This document shows positions 11,901 through 22,074 of a stretch of 60,553 nt of DNA, in pieces (within the stretch, counting starts at the first letter, position 1; every line of letters starts with the position of its first letter). Below the pieces are notes generated by a model. The model worked only from the letters and a program-made list of their open reading frames with translations. It was not told the DNA's origin and did not search any database. This DNA comes from Paulinella micropora. Its lineage: Eukaryota; Cercozoa; Imbricatea; Euglyphida. The stretch is taken from NCBI GenBank assembly GCA_009731375.1, contig BJOX01000359.1, positions 303,163-363,715 on the forward strand. The letters run 5' to 3'. The position numbers and the translations under genes were made by a program.

Positions 11901-12294
11901 CCAGCTGCGCCAGCTCTGCCAGACGAATCCAGCGATTCTGATCAGCCCTTTGTTTGCGCCTCCTCGCAAGCGACAACGAGTTCGAATTCAACCGCAGCCG
12001 AGACGACAATTTCGACGGATGGTTGAAGAAGTGGATGAAATGTTTGACGAACAGCAAGAAGAGTCTAAGCTTGAACAGAATGAGCAGATCTTGCTGTCGC
12101 GACGCTCAAAAAGCCAAGCGCGGGTTGCCTTGCAGCAACATTACGCTCAGTCAGACACTGAGTCTGAAGCCGCGGTAAACGTGCGGCTGCCTGGTGGACT
12201 TGCAGAAGACTCAGAATCAGCTGAGTCAAACTGGAGCGACGAAGAGCAGTCAAACTATTTTTTTTGCTTTCATTTAGTGCAGATACTTGTGTGA
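8961..12294 (+). CDS. TE-B DUF7869-like transposase with SAP domain, 4 exons
   Basis: Four exons joined by GT–AG introns with continuous frame: to 9619, 9697–10322, 10379–11065 and from 11122. The start is uncertain: the ATG at 8961 is followed by a possible acceptor (CAACTTAG) at 8988, so true exon 1 may lie upstream. Exon 2 has a Cys pair (K-C-E-I-C-G-D) and W-T-I-D-M-T-K-P. Exon 3 has Y-I-D-W-D-G-G-S-E-N and S-H-T-H-N-K-Q-D-Q, matching in order the acidic and HTH-x-D-type motifs of the TE-A transposase. Exon 4 encodes a SAP-like helix pair near 11645–11755 (L-T-K-K-C-T-V-P-A-L-K-A-W-L) and then an Arg-Gly-rich stretch. The frame with the SAP domain stops at 12026. An acidic tail in another frame continues to 12294, suggesting a frameshift near 11945. 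A 10-N gap interrupts exon 4. Confidence 0.6.
11802..11811. other. 10-N scaffold gap inside exon 4
   Basis: Ten Ns flanked on both sides by the same 20 bases (starting at 11782 and 11815). This is the expected pattern when two contigs that overlap are placed end to end without merging. Confidence 0.9.
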
Positions 12295-12557
12295 CCTCGT
12301 CTGCCAGTTTTTTCTACATGAAATCTGAATTGGCTGATGAACTCTCAACGGTTCCGGGTGAGTGAAGTGTAACGAGTCAGCAAAAATATTAAAGTATTTT
12401 TTTTACTTAAACTCATTTAGTTTATTTTAATGAAAACCTTAATAATATAAATTCTGTGATTAATACTAACTATCCACTGCAAAATCTGTGATTAATATTG
12501 GTTTTCCAATATTTTCTGTTAGCTTCATGACTTAGGTGAAATGAAGGATAATATTTC

Positions 12558-13113
12558 CATAAAAAATTAAGTTTTGAAGTCAAGTTCTGAATATGTTTTC
12601 GATGGTGCCGGTCGGAAATAACATTATATTCAGTTGAATTATCATCTACATCAAAGATCCCGCTCAAAAAACCTGCCAGGGGATGTCTTGATCACATTTT
12701 TCTGACTTGGGAAAATTTAAATGGTGAAAACACTGTAAATACATACAAAATTTGAATTTTTGAATTCAAATTTTAATATTTTCACTTTAAATCTTTTCTA
12801 AATTGTTGAATTAATTAATGTTAATGATTAGAACACATAAAACAATAAAATCCATGTAGTATTAATAGAAAGCGACCGCTTGCAAAATCAGTAAATTTAA
12901 TGAAAATAGTTCCCACTCCTAGCATATATTTCGCTGCCGGTGAACTTGAAATGAGTGTGTTAGAGTATGTACAAGCGTTGTTTTTTCATTCCTGCTCATA
13001 ATAAGTAAATAATATAGCTTTTGGAATCATTTCTGCAAGTATTTCAGATATTCTGAAAATCATCGGGAAAGTTTCGTGAAATCCGTATATTAGGTTTCGT
13101 CATAATGTTTGTT
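12558..13113. repeat. 556-bp direct repeat, copy 1
   Basis: Matches 17512–18067 with no indels that I can find and only about two substitutions. It lies about 260 bp after the TE-B transposase stop. It is AT-rich with no ORF. Weaker similarity extends upstream (a shared TTAATACTAACTA word near 12460 and 17420), as if the repeat were part of a longer shared 3' flank. Confidence 0.95.
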
Positions 13114-13257
13114 GACAACAACAACACCGTTAGCAACAACCACAACAACCACAACAACAACAACGACGACGACGACGACGACAACGACAACAACAACGAC
13201 AACAACAACAACAACAACAACAACAACGACGACGGCGGCGGCGGCGGCGACAACAAT

Positions 13258-13306
<49 letters not shown>

Positions 13307-13444
13307 GCAACAACAACAACAACAACGACGACGACGACTGCGACAACAACAACAACAACAACAACAGCAACAACAACTACTACTACTACTACAACCGGTA
13401 CCACCACCACGGCCTCAACGACAAAAACACATGTGACTAACAAC

Positions 13445-13478
<34 letters not shown>

Positions 13479-13544
13479 ACGACGACGACGACGACGACGA
13501 TAACGACGAAGACGACGACGACGACGACAACAACAACAACAATA
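13113..13544. repeat. (AAC)n/(GAC)n compound microsatellite
   Basis: About 430 bp of AAC, with GAC, GGC and ACT variants. All three frames stay open through it on both strands, giving spurious poly-N, poly-T and poly-V/L reading frames. Confidence 0.95.
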
Positions 13545-15062
13545 AAAGTGATGAAATAACTTTCGATTTTTCCTTTGGGACAAGAATTGATGTTGCAAAG
13601 TATCCCTGCTTCGACCTGACGATTGAAGAAAAAAACCCAACAATGTATAAATTTGATTATCGATGTGGAAAGGAAGTCGGTCCACAATTGTTTCTTTTTT
13701 CTCTTTTTTCCAGAATATCCAGATATTACGGTAATTGATAATTGTATTTTTTAATTTCGTTTCTATCTTAATTTCTCTTTTTGTTTCCCTTATTTTTTTC
13801 ATTGAATCTTCATTCTGATTGTATTTTCGATTCTTTTTTTCTGAAATTATTTTAGATGTTTTCTAAGTATACTTGATATGTTTTATTGTAGGGCACAATG
13901 TATTGTCTTTGCCTTCCACGGGAGACACTTGCTTTTTCAAAAATACTGCTAAGGTCACAATTAGTAACAAAAATTAAATTATTTTGTGTTTGGAAATACA
14001 TACCTACATACAAAAAATACATAAATACAATGAGCATATGAAATCAAATTTACGTACTACAAATTATTACACATACTTACACAGTTTCTATCTATGTGTG
14101 TATGTGTGTCTTTCTCTATCTATATCTATCTGTCTACCTATCTATCTATTTATCTATCTGATACATCTTTGATCTATCATAAATCATGATAATTGTATGA
14201 TGTTTTTGTTTTATCAATAGATTTTTGGAGCGTACGGAGTCAAGACGACTGTAAATGGTCGTGTGCATCACGTGCACGGTCTGTTTCTTAACGAGGATGA
14301 AAGTGTGGTTTCTATGCCAGTTTCTAAAGTGGCAAGTTGCATTATCCAGGTTGTTGCTTCTCAGAACGCGCAACCTAATCCAGCTGATTAAGGAATGCTG
14401 AATGCTACAATCAACAAATCGTTATATAAACACATAAGGTACAATCTTTTTGATTTCTATATATTTTCTCAAGTGGATTTTGTTTTTCGCAGGAATTTGA
14501 GACCCGTGCGTTCTATGAAGCTGGTTCACGTGAATGATAAGAATGAAGCGCCAGTTGCGAGTAAATGAACACCGACCTTTACTCCATTTCTGTTCGGGAG
14601 ATTGGTGTTGCATTATCACCAAAAAGGAAGCCTAAACATATCAGCACAGTTGGCACAGTACTGCACTAGCATTGCACAAGCAAATGGAGTACATTTGCAG
14701 TAGGGAAGGGACTCAGTACCAAAAACAACGCTAAGCAGACCATAAAGGCAGGCTGCCTAAAAAATAAAAGGCATCACAACGAGTTTCAAGTAGCGAAAAA
14801 GTACAAGCGTTTTATAAGACCTCTATCAGTTGAACTGTGGTTTCAGATATGAAAAACAGCGCTATCTTGCAGTGCTGGGCTTGACAACTTAGGTGTCTCG
14901 GGTCGCCATTTCGAAAAAATCGAAGGCAATTTCGGCACTAGTGGGGATTTGCAAAGTTTAGGACAGGTTTTTTGGGGCAGTTTTTGGGGAACTCAAAAGT
15001 TCCGGCTGGTGAGCGTGGGTCAATTCGAAAAAAGGGTGCTCAGAAAGGCGTTTGTTTTCAAC
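13545..15062. other. AT-rich spacer
   Basis: AT-rich sequence with no supported gene. It includes a (TCTA)n tract (about 14105–14160) and ends in the leader of the gene at 15063. Confidence 0.6.
14105..14160. repeat. (TCTA)n microsatellite
   Basis: Imperfect tetranucleotide repeat of the type TCTATCTATCTG. Confidence 0.85.
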
Positions 15063-17335
15063 ATGGCAAGACCTCTCGTAGAGAGTGTTCAGACTATTCG
15101 AAGCGACTTCAATGGAGAAGGATATCTGACCATCAACGGTCTGCCTGATGTTGTCAGAGTGGCGGATGTCGACTTGCCAGAAAAAGTTCGCAGCAAGTAC
15201 TGGGATTGGCCTGTCAGTTGGAACGAACTTGCTCCCAACGTGATCTACTCGTACAACGCGACGACCAAGAGACGTTCTGCTGCTGGTCTTTGGGAAAATG
15301 CACCGGTGCCTGCGCAGGGACGACGCCTTCAGCGTCGGAGGCCTGCACCCCCTGCCCCAGCCCCACCCCCACCCCCCCCAACCCCACTCACCGGCTGTGT
15401 CCCTGATGGGAAAGTGGCTGTGAAAGAAAGTGCACCCCCACCTGCCAAGAAAGCCAAAGTAGACAAACCCAAGAAGCATGCCAAGAAAGCCAAAGCTCCG
15501 GATCCCAATAAGACCAAGCAACCGATTAAGCAACATGATAAAGCAAAAGCACTCACTCAGGTCACCTAGTACTGTCATGTGTTTCTCATTTGTTTAATCG
15601 GTTGCCTCGTTGCAAATATTGACAATTCGTAGAAATTTTTTCCGTGTAGGCACCCCCTAAGGCACCGGAACTGCCCAAGGCTGCCGACGCGGTCAAGAAT
15701 CCCAATGGACTTCAGGTTTTCATCGGTACAAACTATGGGTCAATCTCTCAGTTCCTGAACTATTCAGAAAGATGTGGAAGTAACTGGTCCGGACAAGCCA
15801 CAGGCGGTCCAGGACAACAAGGCCAAGGTCCCCCCGCAATCGACATCTTCGCCGGAAACCCCGAAGTCACCAGAGTCGTCACCAATTCCCTCGACCCCGA
15901 GTCCGGAAGACGAGATCAGCCCGGAGGAAACCCGCCGTCTTGAGCAGGCTGACGGTTGGTTCTTCGCAACCGACAATTATTTTTTGTTACCAAAGGAACC
16001 AGGGGGCAAGCCACCAGACTGCATCTTGGGCTCAGTGCTCGCGTACTCCACTTCGACAGGCTTGCATCGAAGGCTGACTTCAGTTCCCAACATGGTGTCA
16101 AAACGAATGGGCAATTATCCGTGTGAGATCAAAGACAAACTGGTTATCGTGGGTAAAACTCCTGAAGTAGTCACTGTTCTTGGGTAAACACTTTCTAATA
16201 AATACTGACTCTTTGAAATTTATTGACTTGTAGTTTGGGTGAAAAGCATGCCTTGACTCGCGGCAAAAGGGAAGCACATCCCTACTGCATTATTGTCGGT
16301 CGTATTGTTAAAAAGAAAGGTAAAGGTCAACTTCCATTCAAGCAAATACTGCGAATGAGTTGGAAACTGGTTGACGTGGATCAGAGTAGGTTGGCCGGAA
16401 AATGCCGTCCGGATGAATGGGCCGAATGGAGCAAGTTGATGCACGCTTACGACGCAAGGAAGATAAGTCCCAAGGACACTCCACCGGAAATGTTGGAATT
16501 CGTTCCCTTGGATGAACAGTTGTTTGACACTGAATCTGACGCTGAACCGGAAGAAGAAACTTTGCCTCCGCCTGACGAAGAGGCCAACTTGAAGCAGGTG
16601 GAGAGTGAGTCGGAGTTTCCTGTCAAGGCTGTAAAGAAGTTGAAGTGCCCGGAATATTTCTTTAAGACGAAGGGGGAAAAACGCGAAAGCAAGAAGCCAC
16701 AGAAGTTTGAATTCTCGTCGCCGCCCGCGGTCAAGAAGCAAAAAACCCCAAAGGTATTTGTCTTACCTTGCGATGAGTCACTTGCAAATGATGTATTGAT
16801 AGCCTCCTAAGAGTAAGAGTCCTAAGACTCCTACCCCGCCGAAGGCTGAGGTGCTGAAGCCAACAGTGCCTCCAGCTTCAAATGTTCAGGTTCAATCGTC
16901 TGATCCAACCGTTGTCAAAATGTTGCAAGAGTTGTTGAAAATGCAACAGCAAAAAAAACCTAGTAACGCTGCACCTGTGCCTCAGCCACTCGTTACGCCT
17001 ACGCCTGAAACTCCAGAGCGGTCTGCAACTCCAGCGCAATATATTAATAACAGTGTAATTACACCTGAACTGATTGCTCAAGCTGTTGTAAAAGCACAGC
17101 AACAACAACAATCCCAGTTTGCTCCAGCAGTTGACTTTGGCATCAACACAGGCGGCTATGCTGTAAGCGTGCCTCAAGCCAACGCCTGCCAACAAACGTA
17201 TTATGCAAATCAACAGCAAGTTCCACAGCCCAACCTTTATCAATATCATTTGCTTGTTAACGAGCAGGAACTAGCGCGACAACAACAAATTCAACGCAAC
17301 AACTTCGTGCGAATGGCTATGTGGACGGGTTATTA
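15063..17335 (+). CDS. Unknown five-exon gene with basic and Q-rich regions
   Basis: Best spliced gene in the window. Exons 15063–15560, 15650–15715, 15768–16183, 16234–16753 and 16812–17335 join in frame through four GT–AG introns of 89, 52, 50 and 58 bp. The start is the first ATG (M-A-R-P-L-V-E); the frame is open further upstream without an ATG. The N-terminus has a small folded-looking part, then a Pro tract and a Lys/Ala-rich basic stretch. The middle (exons 3–4) is the likely globular domain, with L-G-S-V-L-A-Y and Y-C-I-I-V-G-R-I-V. The acidic part that follows has P-P-P-D-E-E. The last exon is rich in Gln and Pro and ends M-A-M-W-T-G-Y. No family recognised. The 556-bp repeat follows its stop, as it does the TE-B gene, so it may be a TE-B partner gene. 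Confidence 0.7.
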
Positions 17336-17511
17336 AATATGATCCTGATTTAAATTTTCTCTAAGTTAGTTCCAGTATTGAATCTAAAGTAAAACATCAA
17401 AAACACTATTAATATTGTTAATACTAACTACCCGCAACTGAACCCGCTTGTAAACTTAGCTTTCTGATGTTCACATATGCAATTTGACTTAGGAAAAAAT
17501 TACAGTGATAT

Positions 17512-18067
17512 CATAAAAAATTAAGTTTTGAAGTCAAGTTCTGAATATGTTTTCGATGGTGCCGGTCGGAAATAACATTATATTCAGTTGAATTATCATC
17601 TACATCAAAGATCCCGCTCAAAAAACCTGCCAGGGGATGTCTTGATCACATTTTTCTGACTTGGGAAAATTTAAATGGTGAAAACACTGTAAATACATAC
17701 AAAATTTGAATTTTTGAATTCAAATTTTAATATTTTCACTTTAAATCTTTTCTAAATTGTTGAATTAATTAATGTTAATGATTAGAACACATAAAACAAT
17801 AAAATCCATGTAGTATTAATAGAAAGCGACCGCTTGCAAAATCAATAAATTTAATGAAAATAGTTCCCACTCCTAGCATATATTTCGCTGCCGGTGAACT
17901 TGAAATGAGTGTGTTAGAGTATGTACAAGCGTTGTTTTTTCATTCCTGCTCATAATAAGTAAATAATATAGCTTTTGGAATCATTTCTGCAAGTATTTCA
18001 GATATTCTGAAAATCATCGGGAAAGTTTCGTGAAATCCGTATATTAGGTTTCGTCGTAATGTTTGTT
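17512..18067. repeat. 556-bp direct repeat, copy 2
   Basis: Copy of 12558–13113, about 180 bp after the stop of the five-exon gene. It runs directly into a GTC/GTT microsatellite, whereas copy 1 runs into AAC. Confidence 0.95.
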
Positions 18068-18192
18068 TTGTCGTCGTCGTCGTCGATGTCGTTGCTGTCG
18101 TCGTCGTTGTGTTGTTGTTGTTGCTGGTTGTTGCTGTTGTTGTTGTTGTTGCTGCTGCTGTTGCTGTTCTGGGTCTATGATCATGACCATGG

Positions 18193-18232
<40 letters not shown>

Positions 18233-18480
18233 GGTTGTTGTGGTTGTTGTGGTTAATGATGTTGATGCTGACGCTGACAGTACTAGTGGCGATGATGGTA
18301 GTGGTGTTACTGATTCTGCTGCTGCTGATGATGAGGATGAGGAGGAGGAGAAGCAGGAAGAGGAAGAGGAGGAGGAGGAATGATTTGAAGTTGTTGGTGT
18401 GCTAGTTGTGCTAGTTGTGGTAGTTGTGGTAGTTGTGGCTGCTGATGCTGCTGCTTTGTTGTTGCTGTGTTTGCAATTGC
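18068..18480. repeat. (GTC)n/(GTT)n compound microsatellite
   Basis: Trinucleotide-rich tract grading into GAG/GAA and GTAGTT repeats. ORFs crossing it are repeat artefacts. Confidence 0.9.
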
Positions 18481-19048
18481 TCCTTTTTTTGGGCTGCTGT
18501 TACACTGTTTTGGTCTTTTCCTGGTGAACATGACGAAGGAATTCGAAGCGTTGAGTACTCGAGAGGCTGTAAAGGGAAACCGAACAATTTTCCCACCCTG
18601 GATCAGGCAAGGTGAACAAAAAATTGCCAAAATACCCCATAAAAAGCCAAAAAGGACATCGAAGTGCCATCCGCACAAAGTCAAAGGCATTGGCACACGA
18701 TTTTTCATTTTTTGTCATCCAGAACGAGAATATGACAGGGACTGCCCGTCCCACTACCAACCCGTCCACCAGAATATAATAGAATTTATCGATAGGACTG
18801 GCAGTGCCAAATTCGAATATGACAGGCTAGCGGATCGCCCGTCTATCTGTCTATAGCTAGTCTACTTAGTATAGAATTAGCTTATTAGCTAGATTAGAAA
18901 AAAAAACACAAAGTGGATCGCCCGTCCTAAAGAGTTTTTTATTTTTACCAGTACATGTACAGACTAGGGAAAGTTTCAAAAACTTTTGGTTTTTTTCATA
19001 ACAGTGCGGCCCGTTTTTTCCAAGTGGAATTCATAGCAAAAAAAGGTT
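18481..19048. other. Spacer with a weak 130-codon frame
   Basis: A frame open to 18856 on the plus strand encodes a Lys/His-rich peptide with K-I-A-K-I-P-H-K-K-P-K but no recognised domain. Short repeated words (GAATATGACAGG, GGATCGCCCGTC) occur between 18726 and 18930. I see no further support for a gene. Confidence 0.3.
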
Positions 19049-19275
19049 AAAGTTTCCGTATCGTAGTTTCAAATTTACTTAGTAAGAGAACAGAAAAGCT
19101 TTATTGGCCTAACCTTCCGAACTCGTCGGAGTAGTGTGGAGGGAAAGGGGCTAGGCTCAAATATTTCAGGACTTAAGTTTACAAAACACTAAAAGTTGAC
19201 GGCTCTGATGTCCACTCGGAACACAGACAGCCGCACCTAAAAACTTGAGTTCTGAAACCGAACATTACAAATACC
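19049..19275 (-). repeat. Split direct repeat B2
   Basis: 227 bp matching B1 (19876–20102) with about four differences. Forms the 3' end of the element on the minus strand. Confidence 0.9.
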
Positions 19276-19701
19276 GGCACGCTCTACTAGTCAACTAAGA
19301 AGACCGGGTGGAGGAGGGGATAGTGGAAGGAAAAAACAAAGAAATGGAATAACACATATTTATTAAAGCCGGACAGAGAAACCGGGCGGAGGAGGGGAGA
19401 GCGGACGGCAAACTAATGTTAGAGCGACTGAACAATCCCAAGGACCGGAACAAACCTACACTAAACAAGGGAAGGCACCAAGCACAATGAGCAGGCCAAC
19501 CTAGTGACTAGTTGTTCACGGCAACAACCGAAGGTAGCACCAAAACATTCCAAGGGAGACGCGACGAAGTCGGAGCGAGCAGAACCAGAGGAGGCCACCA
19601 GCGATCACCGAACACCACCAAAAGCCCAGAGCAGACAGAAGCAAATGACAAACAAAAACAAAACAAGGGAAGGGTGGGCGGGAGTTTGAAAGTTGGGAAG
19701 A
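19276..19701. other. Spacer between repeats B2 and A2
   Basis: 426 bp without a supported gene. It contains two similar GA-rich words (ACCGGGTGGAGGAGGGG near 19304 and ACCGGGCGGAGGAGGGG near 19381). In typical split-repeat elements A2 and B2 are adjacent, so this spacer is unusual. Confidence 0.6.
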
Positions 19702-19722
19702 TCTTTCGATCTTCCCAACTTT
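19689..19722. repeat. Perfect 15-bp inverted repeat at the A2 edge
   Basis: Two 15-bp arms (AAAGTTGGGAAGATC and its complement) around a 4-base TTTC loop. The right arm is the start of repeat A2; the left arm lies in the spacer. The A1 end lacks the left arm. Confidence 0.9.
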
Positions 19723-19875
19723 CCAACCTAGGCCTAACCAGACGCCGGATCAAACACGCGCCGGCTCCGCCGGCACGGCTACGCCGCGCCGACCGGACTA
19801 CCGTAAAAGCGAAACGTCTCCTCGGAACTTTAACGGCGGTTAACTCCGGGCGAAGCCCGGAGCAAACCAGTAATT
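19702..19875 (-). repeat. Split direct repeat A2
   Basis: 174 bp matching A1 (26276–26449) with three substitutions. Contains short GC-rich inverted words (GCCGGCTCCGCCGGC, CCGGGCGAAGCCCGG). Directly abuts B1. Confidence 0.9.
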
Positions 19876-20102
19876 AAAGTTTCCGTATCGTAGTTTCGAA
19901 TTTACTTAGTAAGAGAACAGAAAAGCTATATTGGCCTAACCTTCCGAACTCGTCGGAGTAGTGTGGAGGGAAAGGGGCTAGGCTCAAATATTTCAGGACT
20001 CAAGTTTACAAAACACTAAAAGTTGACGGCTCTGATGTCCACTCGGAACACAGACAGCCGCACCTAAAAACTTGAGTACTGAAACCGAACATTACAAATA
20101 CC
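19876..20102 (-). repeat. Split direct repeat B1
   Basis: 227 bp matching B2. It overlaps the last 39 bp of the recombinase frame, so the end of that gene is encoded within the repeat. Confidence 0.9.
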
Positions 20103-21113
20103 TCCAACATTTGAGCCTAGAGATTTGCCCCTCCCCCCCATAGCTTTCTGTTCAGCAACAAGCTCGGCCATCCTTGCGCCCACGTAAAGACGAAAGCAAG
20201 ACGAAGACCACCGACCCGCACGCATGATCGATGAATCCGAAGCACCGAGCGAGAAGAGACTAGCTGCACCACCACGACGAAGCGAGATTCCGTTGAACCG
20301 ACCACCAGTCGCGACTCCAGCCTTCTGCAGAAGCTCCCGAGCTGTGCTGACAAACGTGGCGCGATCGAGCGGGGAATTGTCAGAAAGACGGAAGTAAGGA
20401 TAGTTCCCCGCCAAAGGGAGCTTGAAAGCATCGCGACTTGACTCGAAGATCTTCTTCCACGCGTGGGGACAGACGAGCGGGTTCTCTTGTTCTGCAAGGC
20501 CAACATCACAACCGCGGCGAAATGGGTCTTGCTTTGCGCCATCCAGGGTAACCATTATGAGACTAATGTCGTCAACAAGGCGCATTTGAACAAAGGAGTT
20601 GACAAGGAACCGGCACGTTGCGAGCGATCCAGAAGCTACTAACTCGCCTACACGAAAGAGTCCAAAGAAGCCCCAGACTGCCGCAGTGACGACCGTGGCC
20701 CAGAGATGACGAGTGGACTTGGGGATGTTGCGATCCTTGACTGCCCCTAGAGTATAGCTCGCCATAGCTTCTAACATCGGCAGCTCTAAGGTGAGACGGT
20801 TGTCGAGCTTGGTGCGCTTACTGCGCTTGATGCGTCGCCACGCCATCTCCAAGAAGTGGTTGTCGGTGGGGTCATCTAGGCTCAACCGGAGGCAGAAGTC
20901 TCGGATTGCATACATATAAACCTTACAGGTGGATACCGACATGAACCGGCTCAACCAAACAAGAAAGAGAACGAGGAGTACAGGGTCGGGTTGCCACCAG
21001 ACAGGACACCAGTGCTCCGTTGAGTAGGCGGAGCAGAAAGAACGCAACTTGCGGATGGCTGAGCTGTAGGCGGCACTGGTGCTATAAGAGACAGAGCACG
21101 CCATGACTTCCAT
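20064..21113 (-). CDS. Tyrosine recombinase (phage-integrase family)
   Basis: Intact 349-residue frame. The N-terminal part (about 1–110) is helical, like a core-binding domain. The catalytic part follows: F-R-V-G-E-L with Arg154, T-L-D-G-A-K with Lys194, G-I-S-L-R-R-G-G-A with Arg279, G-R-W with Trp302 and the presumed nucleophile Tyr310 in F-R-L-Y-V-G. In this family the residue three before the second Arg is usually His; here it is Ile276. The enzyme would join a circular DNA copy to the genome without the long target duplication that DDE integrases make. It is the last gene of the element on the minus strand and runs into repeat B1. Confidence 0.85.
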   Translation of the reverse strand: MEVMACSVSYSTSAAYSSAIRKLRSFCSAYSTEHWCPVWWQPDPVLLVLFLVWLSRFMSVSTCKVYMYAIRDFCLRLSLDDPTDNHFLEMAWRRIKRSKRTKLDNRLTLELPMLEAMASYTLGAVKDRNIPKSTRHLWATVVTAAVWGFFGLFRVGELVASGSLATCRFLVNSFVQMRLVDDISLIMVTLDGAKQDPFRRGCDVGLAEQENPLVCPHAWKKIFESSRDAFKLPLAGNYPYFRLSDNSPLDRATFVSTARELLQKAGVATGGRFNGISLRRGGAASLFSLGASDSSIMRAGRWSSSCFRLYVGARMAELVAEQKAMGGRGKSLGSNVGGICNVRFQYSSF

Positions 21114-21142
21114 CGCAGAGGTGACGAGCCAAGGTACTTCCG

Positions 21143-22074
21143 TTACTGCTGAAGAGGTCGCAAAGAAGGCCCGGACGGGTTCGACTTGCGCCAGGTCTCG
21201 GTCGCTTGGGCCATCTGAGCACGGGCCAACAAATCGACAATGTGAATGCGTTTACGCGGCTCTTGAGAGGCAGTGAGAGAAACGCCAAGAAGAGAAAGCT
21301 TGGAAGTCCAAGAGTCAATGAGACTCTGAATGTTTGTCCGAGGCGAGTAGCACGAGTTCAGACAGTGAGCAGCCGGGGCACAGTCCGTGACAATATGAAA
21401 CTTTCTGTAACCCAGTGCGACCGCAAACTCAAAAGCTGCAACGTAAGCACTGAATAACTCACGCATCGGAGACGAGTCGACTAGAGACTCAGAGCGCAGA
21501 AGGGCTGACTCTTCAACGGACCAACAGCGAGAAAAGAAAAGACCTTTGGAACGAAAGGGGGCAATGGCAATGGCACCCCTCCACCACTGCGAACCTTCCA
21601 CCTCGCAAAAGTTCGCATCGGACCAAAGAATGCACTTGGCGGGGTCGTCGACCCATATCATCGAGTCCTTGTCATAAAGTCCCGTCTTAAGGAAGTCCGA
21701 CAGCGGGAGACGGAAGCTGGAGTCAAGGAGAAGGCTGCGTGCCCACCTCGCAGCGTGGCAAGCTCTAGAACTAAAACGGCCACCTTTGCTACGCGATGTC
21801 GACATGGTGTTGAAAGCTATACGCATGTTTCCAACCGCTGGTCGAAGAAAAAAAGAGCATATGGGAGACAAAGCACAAAAGGCCCAGGAGCCGCTCGAAA
21901 GACTTGACAGAGTAGAAGCCGCCACCAGCGATGGTGTCCAAGGCGTCCAGAACGATCTTGCGCTTGTCAGAGGGCAGCTCTACGAACCAAAAGCCCTTGC
22001 GAGTGTCCTTGTGCCAACCGAGGGCGCGAAAGGACTGGCCAATAAATTCCTCGTGCCACAGAATCCCCAGAAAC
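21143..22074 (-). CDS. RT thumb plus RNase H-like region, frameshifted
   Basis: The upstream half (22074–21850) reads in one frame as a likely RT thumb/connection (G-F-W-F-V-E-L-P, then S-F-E-R-L-L-G). The frame then changes, and 21925–21143 carries an RNase H-like domain: L-W-S-D-A-N with the first acidic residue, P-M-R-E-L with a Glu, H-I-V-T-D-C with an Asp, and H-I-V-D-L-L-A-R near the end. That is the order of acidic residues expected for RNase H of this retrotransposon group. The frame changes before and inside this region suggest decay. Confidence 0.6.

Noticed and set aside
13109-13738. Long poly-Thr, poly-Asn and poly-Val proteins
   Set aside because: Frames open only because the (AAC)n tract lacks stops; same for 18059–18405, 23578–24115 and 60010–60318.
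12558-18067. LTR retrotransposon with the 556-bp repeats as LTRs
   Set aside because: No TG…CA ends, primer site or gag/pol between them; the enclosed gene is spliced and unrelated to retroelements.
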